DNA of 64,000 nucleotides. It comes from Castellaniella sp041677825 (GTDB lineage Bacteria > Pseudomonadota > Gammaproteobacteria > Burkholderiales > Burkholderiaceae_B). The notes below the pieces were generated by a model. The model saw nothing but the letters and a program-made list of their open reading frames with translations, searched no databases and was not told where the DNA came from. Where the stretch lies: contig NZ_JBAYPG010000018.1 of the NCBI RefSeq assembly GCF_041677825.1, positions 1 through 64,000 of the forward strand, given 5' to 3'. Shown in pieces: positions 47,682 through 56,001 of this stretch (positions are counted from its first letter, which is position 1; every line of letters starts with the position of its first letter). The position numbers were made by a program, and so were the translations under genes.

Positions 47682-48305
47682 TCAAGGGTTGCAGGCTTGG
47701 GCGCCCGCACGAAAGAACAGGGCGATCGCCAGCGCGCCGGGATCGATGACCCCGGCGGCGGCATCGCCCACATAGCTCGCTCGCCCAAGGCGGGCCGTCA
47801 TGTGGGCGGTGGCTTCGGCGCCCTGCTGTGCGGCCCGAGCGGCCTGATCCAGCCCCTGTTCGAGCGGGGCGCCGTTCTCCAGGGCCTTCTGCAGGGCTGC
47901 CGTGGCGGGCAGCATGGCATCCACCATGGTGCGGTCGCCCGGCCTGGCACCCCCCAGCCGTTGCACGCTGGCGGTGCCTGCAGCCACGCCGGCTGCTAGT
48001 GTGGTCAGAGTGACCGCGGTGCTGGCCTGGGCCTTGGCGAGTTCGCGCAGCCACATGCCGAGCAGGGGCCCGCTGGTGCCGCCGGTGTGCAGAAAACCGT
48101 TGGCGGCGGCCGCGAGTACCTGCGCATCGCTGGCATCCTGCGCCAGGCTCTGAATGCCGGCCGTGGCACGCTTCAGGGCCTGCGCCAGATTGACGGCGAA
48201 GTCGCCATCGCCTGCCGCACGGTCGAGTGCGCCCAGATGCGCTTTCTCGAGCTCGAATGCCGCCGAGAAATTCGCCAGCCAGCGTCGTGTGAATGAATCA
48301 TCCAT
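47682..48305 (-). CDS. dhaL: dihydroxyacetone kinase subunit DhaL-like
   Basis: The nucleotide-binding subunit of a Dha-type kinase, 207 residues, all-helical barrel. LDRAAGDGDFAVNLAQAL carries the Asp cluster that binds ADP/ATP-Mg, HTGGTSGPLLGMWLRELA the conserved GGxSGxL, RPGDRTMVDAMLPA the DAL/DhaL signature, and RASYVGDAAAGVIDPGA the C-terminal one. No DhaM phosphotransferase gene is present, so ATP may be the donor, as in kinases acting on erythrulose or other ketoses. AGGA precedes the ATG. Confidence 0.9.
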   Translation of the reverse strand: MDDSFTRRWLANFSAAFELEKAHLGALDRAAGDGDFAVNLAQALKRATAGIQSLAQDASDAQVLAAAANGFLHTGGTSGPLLGMWLRELAKAQASTAVTLTTLAAGVAAGTASVQRLGGARPGDRTMVDAMLPATAALQKALENGAPLEQGLDQAARAAQQGAEATAHMTARLGRASYVGDAAAGVIDPGALAIALFFRAGAQACNP

Positions 48306-48330
48306 GATGTGTTCCTGCGAGCGTGTGTTT

Positions 48331-49326
48331 CTACCAGCGCAGTGCCGGGGTATGGACGGGGGCATCCCACCAGCGCAGCAGCGCGTCATCGACACGGCTG
48401 AGCGTGACGGACACGCCAGCCATGTCCAGCGCCGTGACATAGGCGCCCGTGAGTGTACGGGCCACGGAAATGCCGTGCCGTGCAAGTTGTCGGTGCAGGC
48501 TCGCCGTCAGCAGATAGAGTTCGGTCAGGTGGGTGGCACCCAGCCCGTTGACGATGGCCAGCACACGACCTTGTGGCGGTATGGCCAGGGCCTGGACCAG
48601 CGGTTCGATGAGTTGTGCCAGCAGGGCATCGGCTCGATCGAAGGCAATGCGGCCCCGGCCGCGTTCACCGTGGATGCCCACGCCGAATTCGACTTCTTCG
48701 GCCGGCAATTCGAACGATTTGATCCCCGTGCCCGGATGCGTGCAGGCGTCCAGAGACAGCGCCATGGAGCGCGTGCGCGCCACGACGTCAGCCCCGAGCC
48801 GTGCCAGTTCATCCAGATCCATACCGGCCCGGGCTGCGGCGCCACAGATTTTTTCCACCACCAGGGTCGCGGCGGTGCCCCGGCGCCCGGTGCGCGAGCC
48901 GGCGATATCGGTGGCCAGATCATCATCGACCAGCACGCGCGCCACAGGAATGCCTTCATCTGCCGCGATTTCTGCCGCAATCGAGAAGTTCAGCACGTCG
49001 CCGGTGTAGTTCTTGACGATGTGCAATACCCCCCGGCCGGCATGGACATGCTGCGTGGCTGCACTGATCTGAAAGGCCGTGGGTGAGGCAAATACGGCGC
49101 CAGGTACGGCACCGTCGAGCATGCCGGCGCCGATGAAACCGGCATGCAGGGGTTCGTGCCCGGTGCCGCCACCTGAAAGAAGGGCCACCTTGCCCTGCGC
49201 GGGTGTGCGCCGGTACAGGAAGAACGGCTCGCGCTGCCAGGCGATCTCCGGGTGGGCCAGGGTCAGCCCTTCGGCTGCGTCGAGCGCGAATTCGTCGGGC
49301 TCGTTGATGAAGTAGCGCCGGCTCAT
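48331..49326 (-). CDS. dhaK: dihydroxyacetone kinase subunit DhaK-like
   Basis: The substrate-binding subunit, 331 residues. ALLSGGGTGHEPLHAGFIGA (substrate loop), HIVKNYTGDVLNFSIAAEIA, and EVEFGVGIHGERGRGRI, whose His would form the hemiaminal link with the ketone substrate. The first residues (RYFINEPDEFALDAAEGL) are typical. The start overlaps the upstream URO-D-family stop by 4 bp. Together with DhaL it phosphorylates a small ketone or aldehyde, possibly generated by the FAD oxidase; substrate unproven. Confidence 0.92.
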   Translation of the reverse strand: MSRRYFINEPDEFALDAAEGLTLAHPEIAWQREPFFLYRRTPAQGKVALLSGGGTGHEPLHAGFIGAGMLDGAVPGAVFASPTAFQISAATQHVHAGRGVLHIVKNYTGDVLNFSIAAEIAADEGIPVARVLVDDDLATDIAGSRTGRRGTAATLVVEKICGAAARAGMDLDELARLGADVVARTRSMALSLDACTHPGTGIKSFELPAEEVEFGVGIHGERGRGRIAFDRADALLAQLIEPLVQALAIPPQGRVLAIVNGLGATHLTELYLLTASLHRQLARHGISVARTLTGAYVTALDMAGVSVTLSRVDDALLRWWDAPVHTPALRW

Positions 49327-50282
49327 GAAGCCCCCGGTGGCGACACCGGCTGCACCGGCAGGGGCATGCGGGCCGCAGCGACCAGCGCATGGAAGATGGC
49401 GGGTGGCGTATCGGAATGCATGGTGCAGCCGGGCGCGACGATGATGCGGTCGGCAGTTTCCTGGCGGCTGGCCAGCACGTTGGCGCGCACCTTGCTCAGC
49501 GCCCAGTAGAGGGTGCCGACCTCGTCCAGCCCGCCCATGGGCACATGGCGCCCGCCCCGCGCCACTTCGCCCAGGGTGGGGCGCGACTGGTTATGGGACC
49601 AGCTCAATACGTCGGCCGGGTAGTCGTTCACCCATTCGGGGATGAGGTCATAGCCATGCACATGCATGACGCGCACCCGGTCGCGCGCCGCCTCTAGGAC
49701 CTGCCTGTCGTAGGGCGCGATCCAGTCGGCGAACTGAGCGGCATTCAGCCCCCAGCCGTCGACCCCGGCGTCGGCGCCGTTGACGGCCAGAAAAATGCCA
49801 TCCACGATACCGGCCGATGCGCGGATGAAATCGACCAGGCGGTCGGCGACCCGGCCGATGACTTCGTGGGCCACCTGCGGGTGGGCCTTGAACAGCGGCA
49901 CCACCCCATCACCCAGGGCCCGGATGACGGTCTGGAAGGGCGAGAACACCGTGTCCAGGGTGGGCACGCCCGGGGCACCGTCGCGGATGCGGCGCAGCAC
50001 CTCGAGCTGGCGCTCGAAGTTGTCATATGGCAGATCCGGGCTGCCGATGGCGCGCAGCTCGTCTACCGTGGTGGCCTCGCGCAGACCGCCTTCGGTGGGA
50101 AAGCGGTAGTCGTCCATCACCTTGATGTAATCCCAATCGTAGGCTCGCACGAAACGCAGGTGCACATCGGCTGCCAGTTCGGGCTCCCAGAGGGCGCTGC
50201 CAAAATGAATCCAGCTGCTGACGGGTGGATGATCCACTTTTTCGCCCCGGCTGGCTGCCATGAATCGCTGCTTCTTGTCCAT
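49323..50282 (-). CDS. uroporphyrinogen decarboxylase-family protein (non-heme)
   Basis: A 319-residue URO-D/MtaA/CmuA-like TIM barrel. Seen: NKKQ-like N-terminus DKKQRFMAASRGEKVDHPPV, DWDYIKVMDDYRFPTEGG, and the putative metal site VMHVHGYDL with APGCTMHSDTPPA. Corrinoid methyltransferases of this family use His-x-Cys plus Cys; here the pair reads His-x-His with the later Cys kept, so catalysis may differ. It is not HemE, since the substrate Arg/Asp pattern is absent. It lies directly after the LivF gene and overlaps dhaK, so it belongs to the transported compound's pathway. Confidence 0.8.
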   Translation of the reverse strand: MDKKQRFMAASRGEKVDHPPVSSWIHFGSALWEPELAADVHLRFVRAYDWDYIKVMDDYRFPTEGGLREATTVDELRAIGSPDLPYDNFERQLEVLRRIRDGAPGVPTLDTVFSPFQTVIRALGDGVVPLFKAHPQVAHEVIGRVADRLVDFIRASAGIVDGIFLAVNGADAGVDGWGLNAAQFADWIAPYDRQVLEAARDRVRVMHVHGYDLIPEWVNDYPADVLSWSHNQSRPTLGEVARGGRHVPMGGLDEVGTLYWALSKVRANVLASRQETADRIIVAPGCTMHSDTPPAIFHALVAAARMPLPVQPVSPPGAS

Positions 50283-50285
50283 ATG

Positions 50286-51005
50286 TTACAGACCTCCGAG
50301 ATAGGCCGATTGAATGTTGGGGTCGCGGGCCAGGTCGGCCGATGCGCCCTGCATGACCACGGCACCGTTCTGGAGCACGTAGGCGCGGTCGGACAATGCG
50401 AGGGAGCGGTTTGCGCTTTGCTCGACGATGAGCATGGTGGTGCCGCGCGCCTTCCAGTCGAACAGCAGGTCATAGACGATGTCGACATAGGCCGGCGACA
50501 GGCCCATGGAGGGCTCGTCGATGGCGATGATGCGTGGCCGCTGGATCAGGGCGCGCGCCATGGCCACCATCTGCTGCTCGCCCCCGGACAGCGTGCCTGC
50601 CACCTGGCGCAGGCGTTCCTGGACGCGTGGAAACTGGGCAATGGCCTCATCGAGCCGCTCGCGGACCTGCGGCCGCGTCAGCTGGCGCCGTTGCGCATAC
50701 AGCCCCATCAGTACGTTTTCCTCGACGGTCATTTCGGGAAACAGGCGCCGTGATTCGGGGATGGAGGCCACGCCGCGCGCGATGACTTCAGGCGTGCTGA
50801 CGGCGGCCAGGTCTTCGCCATCGAGCAGCACGTGCCCGTCACGCGGCTTGACCAGCTGCAGGGCCGTCTTGATGGTGGTCGACTTGCCGGATGCGTTGCC
50901 GCCCAGCACCGCCACCACCTCGCCCGCAGCCACGTGGATGCTGACATCGTGCAGGGCCTGGACTGGGCCATAGAAGACGTTCACCGATTCAAGCCTGAGC
51001 AGCAC
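50286..51005 (-). CDS. livF: Liv-type ABC transporter ATPase LivF (system 2)
   Basis: A 239-residue ATPase. Walker A in LGGNASGKSTTIKTALQLVK has GGNASGKST, an unusual Asn-Ala instead of Asn-Gly. SIPESRRLFPEMTVEENVLM is the EGR-equivalent, GTLSGGEQQMVAMARALIQR the signature and Walker region. A GTG start overlaps livG by 17 bp. Confidence 0.92.
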   Translation of the reverse strand: MLLRLESVNVFYGPVQALHDVSIHVAAGEVVAVLGGNASGKSTTIKTALQLVKPRDGHVLLDGEDLAAVSTPEVIARGVASIPESRRLFPEMTVEENVLMGLYAQRRQLTRPQVRERLDEAIAQFPRVQERLRQVAGTLSGGEQQMVAMARALIQRPRIIAIDEPSMGLSPAYVDIVYDLLFDWKARGTTMLIVEQSANRSLALSDRAYVLQNGAVVMQGASADLARDPNIQSAYLGGL

Positions 51006-51807
51006 CGTGGCCTCCTCCGAGATAGGCTTCGATCACCCTGGGGTCGTTCAGGGCAGCCTCGGGCGTGTCATCGGCAATGATGCGGCCCGCATCCATGACG
51101 ATGACCCGCTGGCTCATTTGCCGCACGACGTTCATCTTGTGCTCGATGAACACCAGGGTCAGTTCCGGTCGCGCGGCCTTGATGTCGCGCAGCAGGCTGG
51201 CCAGTTCTTCGGTTTCGGTCGGGTTCATGCCCGCCGTGGGTTCGTCGAGCATCAGCAGCCTGGGCCGGCTGGCCAGGGCCCGCGCGATTTCCACCCGCCG
51301 GCGGTTGGCGTACGACAGGGTGAACGTGTAGTGGTCCAGCCGTGGCCTGAGGCGCTCGCCGAACAGGTCGATGATGTCCAGGGCGTGGCGTTCAGCCTCA
51401 CGGTAGCGTGCCCGCCACGTGGGCAATTGCAGCAGGGATGCCGTTGCGTCACGCACGGTGTTGCCGAGCGAAAAGGGGTGGGTGGCGTAGAACAGGCCGT
51501 AGTAGGCCCCCACGCGCACGCTGTCGAGCACGCTCAGGCCGGGAAACACGCGCGCGGTCTGGAAACTGCGCACCATGCCCAGCGAAAACCGGTGGGCGGG
51601 CGTCAGCCCGGTGACATCGATGTCGCCAAAGCGGATACTGCCCGAGTCTGCCTGCGTCACCCCGGAGAGCAGCTGCACCAGCGTGGACTTGCCTGCGCCG
51701 TTGGGCCCGACTATGGCGGTGGTGGAGCCAGGTTCGACGCTCAGGCTGAGATTGTCGCAGGCATGCAGGCCGCCATAGGTCTTGCTCAGATTCTGGACGG
51801 TGATCAT
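50989..51807 (-). CDS. livG: Liv-type ABC transporter ATPase LivG (system 2)
   Basis: A 272-residue ATPase with Walker A VGPNGAGKSTLVQLLSG, the LivG segment GMVRSFQTARVFPGLSVLDS, signature LSYANRRRVEIARALASRP (a degenerate LSxxN rather than LSGGQ, as is common in LivG), Walker B LLMLDEPTAGMNP and switch FIEHKMN. The start overlaps the permease stop by 4 bp. Confidence 0.92.
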   Translation of the reverse strand: MITVQNLSKTYGGLHACDNLSLSVEPGSTTAIVGPNGAGKSTLVQLLSGVTQADSGSIRFGDIDVTGLTPAHRFSLGMVRSFQTARVFPGLSVLDSVRVGAYYGLFYATHPFSLGNTVRDATASLLQLPTWRARYREAERHALDIIDLFGERLRPRLDHYTFTLSYANRRRVEIARALASRPRLLMLDEPTAGMNPTETEELASLLRDIKAARPELTLVFIEHKMNVVRQMSQRVIVMDAGRIIADDTPEAALNDPRVIEAYLGGGHGAAQA

Positions 51808-53747
51808 GGCGTGCCCTGCGTGGTCGTGCGTTCTGCCTGACCCGCGCCGGCCTGCACGCGCGAGCGCCTGAAAGAGAGCGAAGTCAGGCCGGAGGGCAGG
51901 AACTTGATGATCAGGATCAGGACCGCGCCATAGATCAGCTCGCGGTATTCGGCGTGCCCGCGCAGGACTTCGGGCAGGGCGATGAGTACGATGCTGCCGG
52001 CCACCGCCCCGAAGGGCGAGACGATGCCGCCGGCCAGCACCATGGTCAGCAGCAGGAAGGAAAACAGGATGAGGAACGAATCGGGGCTGACGTACGACTG
52101 CTGGTAGGCGAACATCATGCCCCCCAGGCCGGCCATGACGCTGCTCATGATGAAGGCAATGACCACGTAGGGCGTGGCGTGCACCCCGTAGGCATCGGCG
52201 GCCAGGCGGTCTTCGCGGATCAGGCGGAAATTCATGGACAGGTGGCCGCGCTGCAGCAGGTGGACCAGGAACAAGGCCAGCAGCAGCACTGCGAAGCAGA
52301 TCGCCGTCATGGCGCCCGGGAAATCCAGTGCGCGCCCGCCCAGCAGGGCGAAGTGAGGTTCGGCTATGCCGCCGATGCCCATGGGGCCGCGGGTCACCGG
52401 GATGGCATTGAGCATGATCAGGTAGCCGATCTGGCCCAGGGCCAGCGTGGCCAGTGCCACCATGTGGCCCGAGAGCTTGAGGACGGGATAGGCAAAGAGC
52501 AGGCCGGCAAAGGCCCCGATCACGATGACTGCCAGCAGCACCATCTCGAAGGGCCAGCCCAGCTTCGTGGTGATGAGTGCGCAGACATAGGCCCCGATGC
52601 CCATGAGCGCGCTGTTGCCCACCGAGACATAGCCGGTGAATCCCGTGAGCACGGTCAGCCCCAGGGCAGCCGTGGCGAAGATGGCGCCCTGGGCGAAGAC
52701 CCCGGACCAGTAGCCATCCATCTGAAAGCTCGCCATCAGGCCGATGAGCAGTGTCAGGCCCATGGTCCAGCGCATGGGGATGTGGCGCGTGCCCATGACG
52801 GTGACCGGGAAGCCGGAGTTGTCGGCCAGTGGCGATGTGGTGGGAATCGCCCCGGCGCCCCTGGAGCCCCCGAGCCCCTGCAATGCGCGCGACCCGAGCA
52901 GCCCCTGTGGGCGCAGGACCAGCACCAGCAACAGCAGTGAAAAGGCCCCGATGTCACGATAGGCCGACCCGATGTAGCCCCCAGCCAGGGATTCGAAAAC
53001 CCCCAGGACCAGCCCGCCCAGGACGGCGCCGGGCAGGCTGACCACCCCGCCGACCATGGCCGCCGCAAAGCCCTTCAGGCCAAACGGCAGGCCCATGGCG
53101 GGGTCGATCTGCTGGAAGTACATGCCGACCAGCACCCCGCCCAGAGCCCCCAGCCCCCCCGAGAGCGCGAACACGGCCAGCTTGGCCGGGCCGGTGTGCA
53201 CCCCCATCTGCTGGGCCGCCACGGGGTCCTGGGCGGCTGCGCGTATGGAGCGCCCCAGCCAGCTGAACCTGAGCAGCAGGCTGAAAAGCGCCATGAAGAG
53301 GACGGTGACGCCCAGAATGATCAAGTCGGTGGCGCCGAAATACAGCGGCCCGAGTTGCAGGCTGATGTCTGCAAAGGGGTTGGGGAACGCCACCGGGTCG
53401 GGCGACCAGATCAGGCGCACCCCCTGGTCCAGCATGAAGGACAATGCCAGCGTGCTGAGCAGCGGCGCGATTTCGGCCGAGTCGCCCAGCCATTCCACCG
53501 CGATCAGATCGATCAGCAGGGCGATGAGCACCGACCCGACCAGGGCCACCACGAAGGCTGCCCACAGCGGCAGCCCCCAGAGGGCGGTGCTGGCCCACAC
53601 CAGATAAGCCCCCACCATGACCTGCGAGCCCTGGGCGAAGTTGACCACCTTGGCCACCCCGAACACCAGGGCGAAGCCCAGGGCCACGATGGCATACACG
53701 CTGCCGATGGCCAGGCCATTGATGAACTGCTCGATCAGTACAACCAT
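51804..53747 (-). CDS. fused LivH-LivM permease (system 2)
   Basis: A 647-residue membrane protein joining both permease subunits. Residues about 1-290 are LivH (FINGLAIGSVYAIVALGFAL, VVNFAQGSQVMVGAYLVW, LGRSIRAAAQDPVAAQQMGV). A linker of about 30 residues (GGSRGAGAIPTTSPLADNSG) follows, then LivM (GLTVLTGFTGYVSVGNSALM, LKLSGHMVALATLALGQIGY, FRLIREDRLAADAYGV, GGIVSPFGAVAGSIVLIALP). No stop or frameshift separates the halves, so it is a genuine fusion. About 16-18 membrane segments are expected. The C-terminal 20 residues are Arg/Gln-rich. Confidence 0.93.
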   Translation of the reverse strand: MVVLIEQFINGLAIGSVYAIVALGFALVFGVAKVVNFAQGSQVMVGAYLVWASTALWGLPLWAAFVVALVGSVLIALLIDLIAVEWLGDSAEIAPLLSTLALSFMLDQGVRLIWSPDPVAFPNPFADISLQLGPLYFGATDLIILGVTVLFMALFSLLLRFSWLGRSIRAAAQDPVAAQQMGVHTGPAKLAVFALSGGLGALGGVLVGMYFQQIDPAMGLPFGLKGFAAAMVGGVVSLPGAVLGGLVLGVFESLAGGYIGSAYRDIGAFSLLLLVLVLRPQGLLGSRALQGLGGSRGAGAIPTTSPLADNSGFPVTVMGTRHIPMRWTMGLTLLIGLMASFQMDGYWSGVFAQGAIFATAALGLTVLTGFTGYVSVGNSALMGIGAYVCALITTKLGWPFEMVLLAVIVIGAFAGLLFAYPVLKLSGHMVALATLALGQIGYLIMLNAIPVTRGPMGIGGIAEPHFALLGGRALDFPGAMTAICFAVLLLALFLVHLLQRGHLSMNFRLIREDRLAADAYGVHATPYVVIAFIMSSVMAGLGGMMFAYQQSYVSPDSFLILFSFLLLTMVLAGGIVSPFGAVAGSIVLIALPEVLRGHAEYRELIYGAVLILIIKFLPSGLTSLSFRRSRVQAGAGQAERTTTQGTP

Positions 53748-53801
53748 GATTCAGGCAATTTGAAGAACAGGGGAATCCGGGCGCCTGCAACGCTGGATGC
53801 G

Positions 53802-54935
53802 TCAGTTGGCGGGTTCGAATTCGCCGCCTTCTATCTTGAGCCAAGTGATGGTCTTGTCGACGTCCCCGTGCTGGTCGAACTTCATCGCGCCGGTGGTGCC
53901 GCGCACCTGGACGTCGAACAGCTTGTCGCCCAGTGCCTTGCGGCCTTCGGCGCCGGTCTGGTCGATATCATCGAGCGCAGTGCCTATCATGGCGATGGAG
54001 TCGTAGCCCACGGCCCCGAATGCGTTCGGGGTCTGATCGTAGGCCTTCTTGTAGGCCGCCACGAAGTTCTGCACGACCGGCTCGGTGCTCTCGGCAAAGA
54101 AGAACGCCGGCACATACCAGCCTTCGACGGCCTCGTCGCCAGCCAGATCGATCAGCTGGTGGGTATACAGCGCCGTGGATGTGATGACGTCGGGATCCCA
54201 GCCAGCCGCCTTCAGGCGTTGCGCAAGCACCGCGCCACTGGCGTAGTGCACGGCCACGTAGAGGGCATCCGGGTTCTTTTCCTTGAGCAGGGTGACCAGC
54301 GTGCGCAGGTCGCGTGTGTCGGGGGCCACCGCCTCGGAGGCGACGATGGTGCCGCCCTTGGCCTCGAAGCTTTTCTTGAAGACATTGGCCGCGGAATTGC
54401 CCCAGTCATCCTGGCGATACACGATGGCGACCGTCTTGGCGCCGAGCACGTCGGCCACGTAATCGGCGATGCGGTCCGCCTCGATCGACTGGGTGGGTGT
54501 GCCACGGAAGGCGTATTTGGCCAGGCCGGTGAAATCCGGGTGCGATGAAGTGGGTGAAATCTGCGGGATGCCGGCCTTGTCGAGTATGGGCGCCGCCGCC
54601 ATGGCGGCGGTGCTGGTGAAGCTGCCCACGGCGGCGATCATGTCCTTGTCCTGGGCGAATTCGCGCGCGATGTTGGTGGCCGTTTTGGGCTCGCCGCGGT
54701 CATCGCGCACCAGGAGCTCGATCTTGTGGCGGTGATCCTGCTTGTTGTATTGGTCTACGTACAGCTCGACCGCCTTGCGGATCTGCTGGCCGTTTTCGGC
54801 GTTCTCGCCTGTCAGGGGGACGAAGACGCCGACCTTGGCGACACTGTCGGCCGCCAAGGCCGGGGTGTTGAAGAAGGCCATGGGGGCGACGGCGGCCGCC
54901 ACGGCGAGCGTCTGGAAGATTCGTTTGTTTGCCAT
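53802..54935 (-). CDS. livK: ABC transporter substrate-binding protein, Liv family (system 2)
   Basis: A 377-residue periplasmic protein. Signal peptide about residues 1-28 (AAAVAPMAFFNTPALA, cleavage before ADSVAK). The mature part has VGVFVPLTGENAENGQQIRK, DRGEPKTATNIAREFAQDKD and GSFTSTAAMAAAPILDKAGI with TSSHPDFT, the classical amino-acid-binding LivJ/K pattern (Ser-Thr/Ala and Thr contacts). First gene of the minus-strand ten-gene operon; ligand unknown. Confidence 0.92.
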   Translation of the reverse strand: MANKRIFQTLAVAAAVAPMAFFNTPALAADSVAKVGVFVPLTGENAENGQQIRKAVELYVDQYNKQDHRHKIELLVRDDRGEPKTATNIAREFAQDKDMIAAVGSFTSTAAMAAAPILDKAGIPQISPTSSHPDFTGLAKYAFRGTPTQSIEADRIADYVADVLGAKTVAIVYRQDDWGNSAANVFKKSFEAKGGTIVASEAVAPDTRDLRTLVTLLKEKNPDALYVAVHYASGAVLAQRLKAAGWDPDVITSTALYTHQLIDLAGDEAVEGWYVPAFFFAESTEPVVQNFVAAYKKAYDQTPNAFGAVGYDSIAMIGTALDDIDQTGAEGRKALGDKLFDVQVRGTTGAMKFDQHGDVDKTITWLKIEGGEFEPAN

Positions 54936-55119
54936 GTTGTATCTCGCTCTGGTGTCAGGCCCGACAATGGGCACGTACAGGCAGAATATAAAACAACTTC
55001 GAGTTATTGTTCATGCTTTATGCTCGATGGATATAAGCATTCATGTGCTGGCATGGGCAATCCCATTTTTTTCTGCCAAGCTACAAGTATAGGAATATTC
55101 AGCCAACCAGGACATATTC

Positions 55120-56001
55120 ATGAACACGCATTGCCTCATCGAACAACGTCCCCATGACCTGGGGGGGGGTTTCAAGGTCGGTCGCCTGCTGCCGTTTCGC
55201 AAACGCCGCATGGTGGGGCCGTTCATCTTTTTCGACCACATGGGCCCCATGCAGCTGGCCCCGGGCATTCCGCGGGCGCTCGATGTGCGGCCGCATCCGC
55301 ATATCGGCCTGTCCACGGTCACGTATCTCTACAGCGGCGCCATCACCCATCGCGACAGTCTGGGCTGCCAGCAGGAAATCCGCCCCGGCGAGGTCAACTG
55401 GATGACTGCCGGCAAGGGCATCACCCACAGCGAACGTCTGGAATATGCGCGGGCGCATGGTGCCAACATGCATGGCGCCCAGGCCTGGGTGGCACTGCCC
55501 GAGGCACACGAAGAAGATGAGCCCAGTTTCCACCACCTGCAGGGGGCTGCCCAGTTGCCCGAATTCGAAGAGCATGGGGTCAGGGGGCGGCTGATCGCAG
55601 GCCGCCTCGACGGCCAGCAGGCGGCTGTTCCAGTGTATTCACCCTTGTTCTATCAGCACTGGGACATGCGCGCGGCCGGACGTCGCAGTCTGGGGGCGCA
55701 GTATCCAGAGCGGGCGGTATACGTGGCGTGGGGTGAGATCGAACTCGATGGTCAGATCGTGGCCGCCGGTACCATGGTGGTGCTCGAACCCGGCCGGGCG
55801 CTCGATATCGAGGCACGCGAGCCCTCGATCGTCATGGTGCTCGGTGGCGAACCCATAGGCGAGCGACACATCTCGTGGAATTTTGTCTCCTCGTCGCGCG
55901 AGCGCCTGGAACAGGCCCGGGTCGACTGGCAGATGCAGCGCATGCCGCTGCCGGTTGGAGACGATCAGGAATTCATCCCGCTGCCCGCTGGTGCCGCCTG
56001 A
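55120..56001 (+). CDS. pirin family protein
   Basis: A bicupin of 293 residues. The N-terminal cupin has the pirin metal site RPHPHIGLSTVTYLYSGAI with GITHSERL (three His and Glu), FIFFDHMGPM and NWMTAGKG; the C-terminal cupin is metal-free (AVYVAWGEIELDGQIVAAGT). Bacterial pirins act as quercetin dioxygenases or regulators of pyruvate metabolism; the role here is unknown. The 3' end overlaps the convergent YccS-type gene by 37 bp. Confidence 0.92.
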   Translation: MNTHCLIEQRPHDLGGGFKVGRLLPFRKRRMVGPFIFFDHMGPMQLAPGIPRALDVRPHPHIGLSTVTYLYSGAITHRDSLGCQQEIRPGEVNWMTAGKGITHSERLEYARAHGANMHGAQAWVALPEAHEEDEPSFHHLQGAAQLPEFEEHGVRGRLIAGRLDGQQAAVPVYSPLFYQHWDMRAAGRRSLGAQYPERAVYVAWGEIELDGQIVAAGTMVVLEPGRALDIEAREPSIVMVLGGEPIGERHISWNFVSSSRERLEQARVDWQMQRMPLPVGDDQEFIPLPAGAA

